Source: Archivesica marissinica
Taxonomy: Eukaryota > Mollusca > Bivalvia > Venerida > Vesicomyidae
Direction: 5' to 3'
Length of the DNA: 64,000 nt
Assembly: GCA_014843695.1 (NCBI GenBank)
Contig: CM026397.1
Coordinates: 36,302,924 to 36,366,923, forward strand
Position 1 is the stretch's first letter. Each line of letters begins with the position of its first letter. Position numbers and translations under genes: made by a program. Positions 24,901-36,900 of this stretch are shown here, one piece after another. Below the pieces are notes generated by a model. That model ran no database searches. It worked only from the letters and a program-made list of their open reading frames with translations, and was not told the origin of the DNA.

Positions 24901-27900
24901 CACCTCTTCATATGTGTACAAACTTGTACAGCTGCATTTAATTCAGTTTGTAAAATGGGTTGATAAATGTATTATGGTGACAGGAAATGCAGTTCTTATG
25001 TGTATCTATATCATGCATGTTTACCATGAAGATCATTCTACTGATTTGTTTCGAAGCTTCTGTACTTTTAGATTAAAAATTAACCATGAACCATGGTCTT
25101 GTACTGAAGATAAATCGTGATTAACCACGACATATATGCTAGTATCGTGATTCATTAATGCATTGTAAGGAAGACAAATCATGCTGGTGTAATCAGTAGA
25201 GCTGAGCCTGTGTCTACTCCGGTAAAATATTCAAGTCAGCTAGAAAGAGACACATTACAAGAACGGTTTCACGCCAGACCTGTGTTCGTGATTAAACTTA
25301 ATCATAATTCTGTGTATTTGTTTAGTTTAAACTTTATTTATTCTACAACGATGGCGAAAGCAAGTTTTAACAACTTATATTAATCACTCTCGTTGGCGCG
25401 GACGAAAGCGTAAATGTGGTCATTCACGTGGGAATAAACCAGAGTACCAGGAGAAAACACACCTGTCCGGTCTTGCGACCACCGTACCATCTCACATTCT
25501 TCCCGGTCCGAGGATCGAACCCGGGTTGCATTGGTAAGCAGGGAGCGCGCTAACCACTGCGCTAATCGGACAGCATATCCAACAGCAGAATAGATAGTGA
25601 AAGCTCTTTCGAAATATGTGTGTTTGTAGCCTCATTGTTCAAGCTATACTTATGTACATCTTCATTCAAGTTGATGCTATCACACTTTGTTTATCCATTG
25701 GGATACTTATTTTAATCTTTCTTTAGTCTTCTATGTTTTCTTTATTTCATTGCTAACATTATGGATTTGTATAAGGTGAGTTGTTCACACAACATCAGAT
25801 GTATGGGGAGTTGTCATACTCTGTAGGATATGAGACTATTGCCATTCATATATATTTATGCTTTCTGGGATCTTCACAACATCAGATGTATGGGGAGTTG
25901 TCATACTCTGTAGAATATGAGACTGTTGCCATTCATATATGTTTATGCTTTCTGGGACCTTCACAACATCAGATGTATGGGGAGTTGTCATACTCTGTAG
26001 CATATGAGACTGTTGCCATTCATATATATTTATGCTTTCTGGGACCTTAACAACATCAGGTGTATGGGGAGTTGTCATACTCTGTAGGATATGAGAAATG
26101 TTGCCATTCATATATATTTATGCTTTCTGAGACCTTCACAAGATCAGATTTATGGGGAGTTGTCATACTCTGTAGGATATGAGAAATGTTGCCATTCATA
26201 TATGTTTATGCTTTCTGAGACCTTCACAAGATCATATTTATGGGGAGTTGTCATACTCTGTAGGATATGAGAAATGTTGCCATTCATATATGTTTATGCT
26301 TTCTGGGACCTTCACAACATCAGATGTATGGGGAGTTGTCATACTCTGTATGATATGAGAACTGTTGCCATTCATATATGTTATGCTTTCTGGGACATTC
26401 AATATTATAAATTGCCATTTTGAAAAACAAAAGATGGATATTAGTATATATGTGGAAATTTACTCTATAGTATAATAATGTAAACTATGCAACTTACATG
26501 ATAAACTATACAACTTACATGATAAATTATGCAACTTACATGATAAACTATGCAACTTACATGATAAACTATGCAACTTACATAATAAACTATGCAACTT
26601 ACATGATAAACTATGCAACTTACATGATAAACTATGCAACTTACATGATAAACTATGCAACTTACATGATAAACTATGCAACTTACATGATAAACTATGC
26701 AACTTACATGATAAACTATGCAACTTACATGATAAATTATGCAACTTACATGATAGACTATGCAACTTACATGATAAACTATGCAACTTACATGATAAAC
26801 TATGCAACTTACATGATAAACTATGCAACTTACATGATAAACTATGCAACTTACATGATAAACTATGCAACTTACATGATAAACTATGCAACTTACATGA
26901 TAAACTATGCAACTTACATGCTAAACTATGCAACTTACATAATAAACTATGCAACTTACATGATAAATTATGCAACTTACATGATAAACTATGCAACTTA
27001 TATGATAAACTATGCAACTTACATGATAAACTATGCAACTTACATGATAAACTATGCAACTTACATGATAAACTATGCAACTTACATGCTAAACTATGCA
27101 ACTTACATAATAAACTATGCAACTTACATGATAAATTATGCAACTTACATGATAAACTATGCAACTTATATGATAAACTATGCAACTTGCATGATAAACT
27201 ATGCAACTTACATGATAAACTATGCAACTTACATGATAAACTATGCAACTTACATGATAAACTGTGCAACTTACATGATAAACTATGCAACTTACATGAT
27301 AAACTATGCAACTTACATGATAAACTATACAACTTACATGATAAACTATGCAACTTACATGATAAACTATACAACTTACATGATAAACTATGCAACTTAC
27401 ATGATAAACTATACAACTTACATGATTAATTATTATTATATATAGATATTATATCAATAGCTTTTGGATATCGGTAGATGGACAAATTGTTAACGACATC
27501 TATCAGGAATACATTGTTTATTTAAATAATATTTTAGTGCAATTTTCTTTCATACATTACATTACAATTATACACACAATGAAATACGTAGAACACACTG
27601 TGAAATTATATTATTTAATCTGGGGGAAAAGCAAATGGGTTGGGCTACAAGTTATGACAACATTATTTAAAAAGGAAATAGGAATACATTTATATGTACT
27701 TACCATGTATCAAACAGCATATCCAACAGCAGACTAGATAATGAAGGCTCTTTCTAAACCTGTATCAAATAGGAATATATTTATATGTACTTACTATGTA
27801 TGTATCAAACAGCATATCCAATAGCAGACTAGATAATGAAGGCTCTTTCTAAACCTGTTATCAAATAGGAATACATTTATATGTACTTAACATGTATCAA

Positions 27901-30900
27901 ACAGCATATCCAACAGCAGACTAGATAATGAAGGCACTTTCTAAACCTGTTATCAAATAGGAATACATTTATATGTACTTAACATGTATCAAACAGCATA
28001 TCCAATAGCAGACTAGATAATGAAGGCTCTTTCTAAACCAAACCTGTTATCAAAAGGACAGAAAATAAGAGATAGAAATCAAACAAATTGTGCAATGGTA
28101 ATGATACAATTTAGTGGAGCTTCTGCAATATATGTTAGCGCCTCCATGGAGGAACGAAGATCATCCGTTGTGTAATATATACGGATTCCGCCTTGTAGCC
28201 GAGACGTTGTGAGTTTGAGCCTTAGGCAGGACACTTAAACCAGCATGGTCTCTTCTCCCTTCTTCATGGCGCTTGATTCCATATATTAATCTAATGTTAG
28301 AAGATCTTATTTCACAATCGAGCTCAAATAAATGTGTATAAGCTATTCATTAGTTATTTCATGAGAAATTCGTGTGTGTGTGTGTGTGTGTTTCTATTTT
28401 GTGCCAAATTTGTTTTTTTCAGAAACGGTAGATAGTGACCCACTGCTAGATGTTAGTGCTGGGTCAGATACTGAGTCTGAACCTGTTTATGGCAACATAG
28501 GTTTCGAAGTGTTACCAGTCAAAGTAGAAGATCTCTGGGACTATGTGAAAAGCAATAAGTGCAATGATTGTGAAGGATTTAGACGGGAATATAAGGTAGC
28601 TTGTTGCAATATGTTTATTAAAATATGTATGAGATCCATAGCGTTGTAAGATCATATATGTCACATATATGACATAGATCACACCAGTGTGTGTGACAAC
28701 TATATTCGACACGCAGTAAAAACTGAATGATGACCACGTGTTTGAGCCCCGCTCAGGCCGCGACTGTTTATATGAAAACTTTGGCAGTTTCGTACAGAGG
28801 TAGGTGCACCAAGTACTGGTTAAACGTTGGAGCCTGCCCAGGAAATGTGTTGTTAGCTAAACTGCCGTCGTTCATATGGGCAACAGGTAACAATGTTAAA
28901 TAAACTTAAATAAACAACAAAAACGCACTCAATAGAGTTAGTATGTGATTGGTGAACTATTTTCGATGCTGACGGATGCTGATGATTTGAATGTGCTTGT
29001 GGTGTTTGGAAATGTTGTCCATTTATCACGACATTTCATAGATGAGTTATTGTGTTTGATGTATGTTTGTCGCTGGTGATATACACTCTTGGTTAATTGA
29101 AGTTCCATAACGCTACGACTATTTGTATTGTCCTGATTTGGCTACTTAGCAAATAAAGTGCAATAGCTGTCTGTGTTAAAGATGATGGCAAGATAAAGTA
29201 TGAGCTGGTCTTAGCTTGTCTATCTGTAATCAGTATTTGTAATCTCCGTGGCCTAGTGGTTAAGGCGTCCGCCTACGGAGCGGGAGGTTGAAGGTTCGAA
29301 CCGCGTTCTGATATGGCCTATTGGTGAGCCGCCTATAATGGTTACCGATTGCCAGGCACCTGACCGTCAGTGATAGGATTCGGGAAGTACTAATGTCCAT
29401 AAGTGGTGTCTCATAAATCAGAAATGACTGGCCATTTCAATAGAGGTGACAGTATAATAAACAAACATTATTTGTATCTTGACTATTTCTTCAGTTGATA
29501 CCAGCAGGAATTACAGCAATGTGCGATGCAGCAAGAAAATCTGAGAACAAAAACAAAAACAGATACGGAAATATTGTTGCATGTAAGTTACATACATTGA
29601 AATGTGTTTCCATTCTTTCTTTGTTATCGGTGTGGAACAATATCACGCATATCTTCTTCACTTTGTGATCTTCAACCGAGCTTACATTCCTGGCATATAT
29701 GGCAGGCATATTATCCAGTTACACGTTGTAAAGTAAACATAGCAAATTATGGATTATTTTAATTTAATCTTTATTTTTATGTATTGTTTCTTTCTCAGAT
29801 TCATTTAAGACTGACACATTCTAAGTATCCATTCCTTAGAATCGCTCAGTGTGCCGCCCATTCTAAGTAAACGTAAACAATGTCTTTTAATTATCCCCGT
29901 ACTAGTATGCTGTTTATCCTGGTTGTAAGCATTACCTTATCAATCACATCTCGGGTATATCAACGTATGGTTCTGTATCTTAGTTAAAATTACGCATAGC
30001 ATGTACACTTTGTCTTTATTTCAGAAACGTTTGATTCTGTATTGATTTAAATGCCATGTATCACGTCGATGTATGTACTGTATATATATATATAAATGCC
30101 ATGTATCACGTCGATGTATGTACTGTATATATATTTAAATGCCATGTATCACGTCGATGTATGTACTGTATATATATTTAAATGCCATGTATCACGTCGA
30201 TGTATGTACTGTATATATATATTTAAATGCCATGTATCACGTCGATGTATGTACTGTATATATATTTAAATGCCATGTATCACGTCGATGTATGTACTGT
30301 ATATATATATAAATGCCATGTATCACGTCGATGTATGTACTGTATATATATTTAAATGCCATGTATCACGTCGATGTATGTACTGTATATATATTTAAAT
30401 GCCATGTATCACGTCGATGTATGTACTGTATATATATTTAAATGCCATGTATCACGTCGATGTATGTACTGTATATATATAATGCCATGTATCACGTCGA
30501 TGTATGTACTGTATATATATATAAATGCCATGTATCACGTCGATGTATGTACTGTATATATATATAAATGCCATGTATCACGTCGATGTATATACTGTAT
30601 ATATATATAAATGCCATGTATCACGGTGATGTATGTACTGTATATATATATAAATGCCATGCATGGGTGTGTGTAATTGTACTGTATATATATTTGTTAT
30701 GTTATGACTATCTTATGTTGTTGCAAATCTGCTTCCTGAGAACATGACAATACACTGAAACATTTTCAGATGACCATACGAGGGTGGTGCTGAATGATTT
30801 TGAAGATGAACATGACGACTATATAAACGCAAATTATATTGACGTAAGTAACACAAAGCATAGCAGAAAGTAACACATATGGAAATATAGCACACTGTGC

Positions 30901-33900
30901 CTTCTTTAAATAACAAAATAACCATTGTAATGAAATTGGTTTCTGTTATTGGTATACTCTAAGGAAGAGACATGCGTCATTAGCCCGAGGTTACAAATCA
31001 TTTCTCAGATTCTCAAACTCGAGTTCAAGTGATTTGATTGGTTGATCATGAAAAGTACACTCCGCTCAACAAATCAATATTGAAATTGAATTTGAGATTG
31101 GAGAAAAGCTTTGAAACGTCCAGCCACGCTTCCACTGACGTCAACTCAACATTATCTCAATGTGTTCGTCCTTGAAATAGAACTACAATGCAAGTGTGGT
31201 GATCGTTATTCCTTGTTTCTTTCAGGGCTACAGCAAACAAAAAGCATACATTGCAGCCCAAGGTAGTTGTTATACACTTATTTAGCTGCCGAATATATGC
31301 ATAAACCAACTGCGAATTATATTCTATGTAATGTTGGACAGTCATCCCTAATCACATAACATGCTTATTCTTGAAATAGAACATTTCGCAATAAACACTA
31401 ATCAAATACACTACTCCAATAATGCACGATGTGCAACCTTCAATTCAATCAAATTTTAAGTCTATTTATCGGCGCTACTAGTTGCCCATATGGACAGTTT
31501 ACCTAACAACACATTGCCTGGGCAGGCACCAGCTGTTGACAAGTACTTGATGCACCAACCTCCGTAATAATCTGCCAACGTTTTCATATAAAGAGACACG
31601 GTCGGAGCGGTCCTCGAACCATCATTGATGTGTAGGTTGAAGTGGGATACATGTCAGCGACATTAATCACTCGACCACGGAGACGGATGAGCTGTCATAA
31701 TTGAAACTTGTTGGCAATATATTGATACTATAAAAATAAATTAAATACCCCATGTGATCTTGTTTTGTAGTTAATATATATACCAATATATATTATATTT
31801 CTGAGATCCTTATGCCATGGAAGATTTAAGTGATACATTAAATAACTGTTCTATAGTTAAATAAAGTTGGTATGAAGTGTTAGTAAGTCATACGATACAT
31901 ACATGTCATAACTAAATATAAACGTTAGTAACCAACTTATGTGTTTGAAACATACAGGACCAACTCGAGACACAATGAAGGATATATGGAGAATGGTATG
32001 GCAAGAACAGTCGAGGACAATCATCATGCTGACCAATCCAACAGAAACGGGCAAAGTGAGCGTGCCATATATTGGTCAACTAGATATGTTGTTAAAATGT
32101 TATTGGGTTTTTTTTGGAGGGGAGGGGGTGGCACTTATGAATCATTCCTTGAACCAATTAAACATGCTGCTAAAGTACTTGTATCTTACATGTATTATCA
32201 TATTAATAATCTTTGTAAATGGCTACTGTACATGTATTATCATATTAATAATCTTTGTAAATGGCTACTGTACATGTATTATCGTATTAATAATCTTTGT
32301 AAAGGGCTACTGTACATGTATTATCATATTAATAATCTTTGTAAAGGGCTACTGTACATGTATTATCATATTAATAATCTTTGTAAAGGGCTACTGTACA
32401 TGTATTATCGTATTAATAATCTTTGTAAAGGGCTATTGTACATGTATTATCGTATTAATAATCTTTGTAAAGGGCTACTGTACATGTATTATCATATTAA
32501 TAATCTTTGTAAAGGGCTACTGTACATGTATTATCATATTAATAATCTTTGTAAAGGGCTACTGTACATGTATTATCGTATTAATAATCTTTGTAAAGGG
32601 CTATTGTACATGTATTATCGTATTAATAATCTTTGTAAAGGGCTACTGTACATGTATTATCATATTAATAATCTTTGTAAAGGGCTACTGTACATGTATT
32701 ATCATATTAATAATCTTTGTAAAGGGCTACTGTACATGTATTATCATATTAATAATCTTTGTAAAGGGCTACTGTACATGTATTATCAATCGGTGATTTT
32801 AGCTTTCATTGCAATCCACTTGTATTTATTATGTACATAATTATTTGTTGTAATTTATGTCATAAAATGTCGAACAAATATGTTTAACCAATCGAGCCCC
32901 GCTGGAGCCAAGGCATTTAAATTCCACATTACCTCTTCCCACTCTCCTTCATGTCGATGGATTCCATCAGGAATGAGGTCTCGAGAGTGATTTAATATAA
33001 GTTGAAAGCATTTGTTTCGTAATCCAGCTAAAATAAATTGATGTGCCCATTGACATGAATGTATTGATATGTGTGTGCATGCATTTGTAGCCATTGCGAT
33101 AGTGCCCTTATGCAAGGCACTTAAATTCCACATTGTCTCTCCTCTTTCCCTCATGGCGATGTATTCCATCAGGAATGAGATCTTGAGAGCGATTTATCGA
33201 ATATTGTAAACACTGGTTTTGTAATCGAGCTCAAATAAATGTGTATAAACTAATATTTGTTTACAGAAAAAGTGCGAGTCATATTGGCCTACTGATGACG
33301 TTCAACTATTTCACGGTATAACTGTAGAATGTTTGGGGACGTCCGATCTACCAGATTTCACCACAAGAACATTCAAACTTTCAAAGGTATATCCATGACA
33401 ACCGAATTTATGCTGCATATAAATACATTCAATTAATTGTTCGTAATGAAGATAGAAATTATCAATTTTATATAGCTGATAAGAAGCAGGTGTGGTGTAT
33501 TCAAAACAAGTTGGAGCAACAATAACGGCGAACATAAAATAATCTATTTTAAGATTGATTAGTTTTTTCTCCGCAGAACTGTGCATGCTACAGTATGTGC
33601 ATTAACTCATTAATTAAATTATATCACATAGAATAACACGTTTTTAAGTCTGATTCTCACCACATTCCAGGGAGACGAGTGTCGAACAGTCAAACAGTTT
33701 CATTATACCACCTGGCCAGACCATGGTGTACCCAAATTCAGTAGCTCCCTTTTGTTACTGCGGCAGAAAATTAGATCACATGACAACCTAGATACAGGAC
33801 CACAGGTGATTCATTGCAGGTGAGATTGCAAGGCTAGGAACCAACGACATGGCAAGACGTATGATTATATACAACAACAATGTAGTAGCCATAGACAATA

Positions 33901-36900
33901 CTCAAGTAGCCTCAGTGGCCGAGTGGCTAAGGTCGTTGTCTTCAAATGACTAGCCCCTAACCAGTTTTAGGTTTGAATCCCACAGGCGGTCTCGAATTCG
34001 TTCATATGAGGAAGCTACCCAGGATTGCGATAGGTCGGTGGTTCTGCCCGGATGTCCTTCCGTGCCTGCTATACAACTCGGAGGGGGCACCGGGGGTTCC
34101 TCCGCCAATAATACCTGGAGAGTCGCCACATAATCTAAGATGTTGGTACACAAAACAATCAAGACAATACTCCAAATCCTCATCCTCCAACCCGGCGCTC
34201 CAGACATGCACCCAACCCATACATTCCAGATTTCACAGATACATACAACATAAAATATGGAATCATTCTTCCCGGGAACGATCAGGGAATGGAAAATCCT
34301 CCAACCCGGCTCTCCAGACATGCACCCAACCCATACATTCCAGATTACACAGATACATACAACATACAATATGAAGTCATTCTTCCCGGGAACGATCAGG
34401 GAATGGAACAACCTACAACCGGAGATCGTGTTAGTTAGCTCAGTTACTACTTTCGGAACTCAAGTAGCCGAACACTTTCCCTAAACACCTTTTTATTCTT
34501 TCACTGTATAGATTTCAATTTCATGTCATATTCTCCCTTTCTTGTGCACCCCTGACAGTACATTCAGTCAGTTTAATGTGGTCAGTAGTAGTAGAAGAAG
34601 ATTACGAGGACGTAATTGTTTACCTCATAAACGTCATCGATTGTAAAGAGCACGTTTTTTTACAACCAGGAAATAATATTACTTATTTTAGTTGATGGTG
34701 CATGGTAAGTTTTCGTCTATTTGTTATCAAGATCGGTTGGTGGTATCATATTTGTGTATTTTAATTCAGTGCCGGGGTAGGACGGACAGGGTCGTTCATC
34801 GCTATAGATGTAGAATTAGAGAGAGCTAAGACTGAAGGTGTAATAGATGTGCACAACTTTGTCCAGCTAATGAGAACACAAAGGATCAACATGGTGCAAA
34901 CAATGGTACACCTTTCTTATTTCCAAAGCATAATAGTATAATATCTGCATGGTACAAACAATGGTACACCTTTCTTATTTCCAAAGCATAATAGTATTAT
35001 ATATACATGGTGCAAACAATGGTACACCTTTCTTATTTCCAAAGAATAATAGTATTATATCTACATGGTGCAAATGTCGCAGACCGCCGGCGAGCACTAA
35101 GGGTGTGGGGGTCGAGATCGACAAAGAAAGAGGAAAACTCTTTTATTAATGTCTACTGCACTTTATTCCTCGCAATATAGCCATCGTTTCTCTCTCCGTC
35201 TCTATCTATCCCTCTCTATCTCTATCTCTCTATCGCTATATCTCGATATCTCTATCTCTCGATATCTCTATCTGCAACCAATATATACAGATATACAGTT
35301 TCATACTTATATACATCACATAATTAACAATCACATAAGTTATACCATATCATCAGACATATATAATGACGACAATTGCATTGACGAATTTAAGAAATAC
35401 AATATACGATGGTGTAGTTTAAGTTAGACAATGAAAATCAAGTCTTTACATCTGATCGATATTTCTCAAAAACTAACAGGTTATCAGTCAATGTACATGA
35501 ATAATATATTATCGGGATGGTAGTCAAAAAGAGTAGCAATAGTTACCTGAAGGTATATATATATATTCCTACATAATATGGTTTATTTGTAGCACATAAT
35601 TAATGGCGTCTTGTTTATGTTTTGTGAAAATGGCGGATGTCTCATATGCATGCAGTGATTGGTTAGTAAAGAGCACGTGCTTAAATATTGTCACGTGTCA
35701 GGTCAAATGTACGTGTCACTTATTATAACTATTGGTCCAAGGGAAATAACTTAAACTATACTACACTGTACTACATATGCTACGTTACAAACTAACTGAA
35801 GGTGTTTCAACGTTTTCAACTCAATGCTTCAAATAGGGACAAAAATGACAAGCGAATATATGTGTTCAAAGAGTTTGTATTTATTAACAACAATTGCACC
35901 ATATGACACAAACAATGGTACTCCTTTCTTATTTCCAAAGAATTATAGTATTATATCTACATGGTGCAAACAATGGTACACCTTTCTTATTTCCAAATAT
36001 AGTATTTAATTATAGCTACATGATGACGACAATGTTACGCCTTTCCATTGTATTGTATTGTGCTTGATGTAGATAAGATCACAGCTTGCACAATTTGGTC
36101 TTTGGTATATCTGTTGTCCAGATGTTGATTGTGCATAGTGTTTTACCCTAAATGCAAAACAAAGCAGACCATCGCTGAACCATGAACACAATGTAAATGG
36201 ACACTGGTCTTTATGTGACAAGCAGTTACCCTAATGCGTTTTATTACACCTTCCACTAAATGCTATCCTTTCCATTGGTAAACGATAGATCACTTGGTGA
36301 CCCCCTAACTTGGAACTTTATTGCACCTTCCACTAAATGCTATCCTTTTCATTGGTAAACGATAGATCACTTGGTGACCCCCTAACTTGGGACTTTATTG
36401 CACCTTCCACTAAATGCTATCCTTTCCATTGGTAAACCATATATCACTTGGTGACCCCCTAACTTGGGAATTTATTGCACCTTCCACTAAATGCTATCCT
36501 TTCCATTGGTAAACGATAGATCACTTGGTGACCCCCTAACATGGGACTTTATTGCGCTTTCCACTAAATTCTATCCTTTCCATTAGTCAACGGCGGTTAC
36601 GTGGTGCCTACATGTGACTATGGAGGGTCAGTAAATATATCATGTAGGGTCAGTAGAAAACATGGATGATGTCTGTAACTCTCGATTCGGTATTTTAAAA
36701 GTGTTTAATTATTGTTCTCAACTTACTTTAGTTAAATATGATTGCACCGCTACCGCTACAGAACGAGTATTCACAAGATCAGTGTCAGTACTACATCAGC
36801 AGAAGAAATAAATGTGCGTCACCATGTTTTACCTGTGTCTACTTTCAGGACCAATATGTGTTTGTGTACGACTGTTTATTGGAGGCTCTGATTAGTGGTG

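Noticed and set aside
26460..27445. Open frames of over 300 codons on both strands
   Set aside because: They follow directly from a 21 bp tandem repeat lacking stops in some frames. The proteins are pure 7-residue repeats and there is no splice or start context.
29243..29315. Functional tRNA gene
   Set aside because: Boxes A and B are present, but the acceptor arms do not pair and a SINE-type body follows. The same applies to the heads at 12136, 33905, 37412 and 38262.
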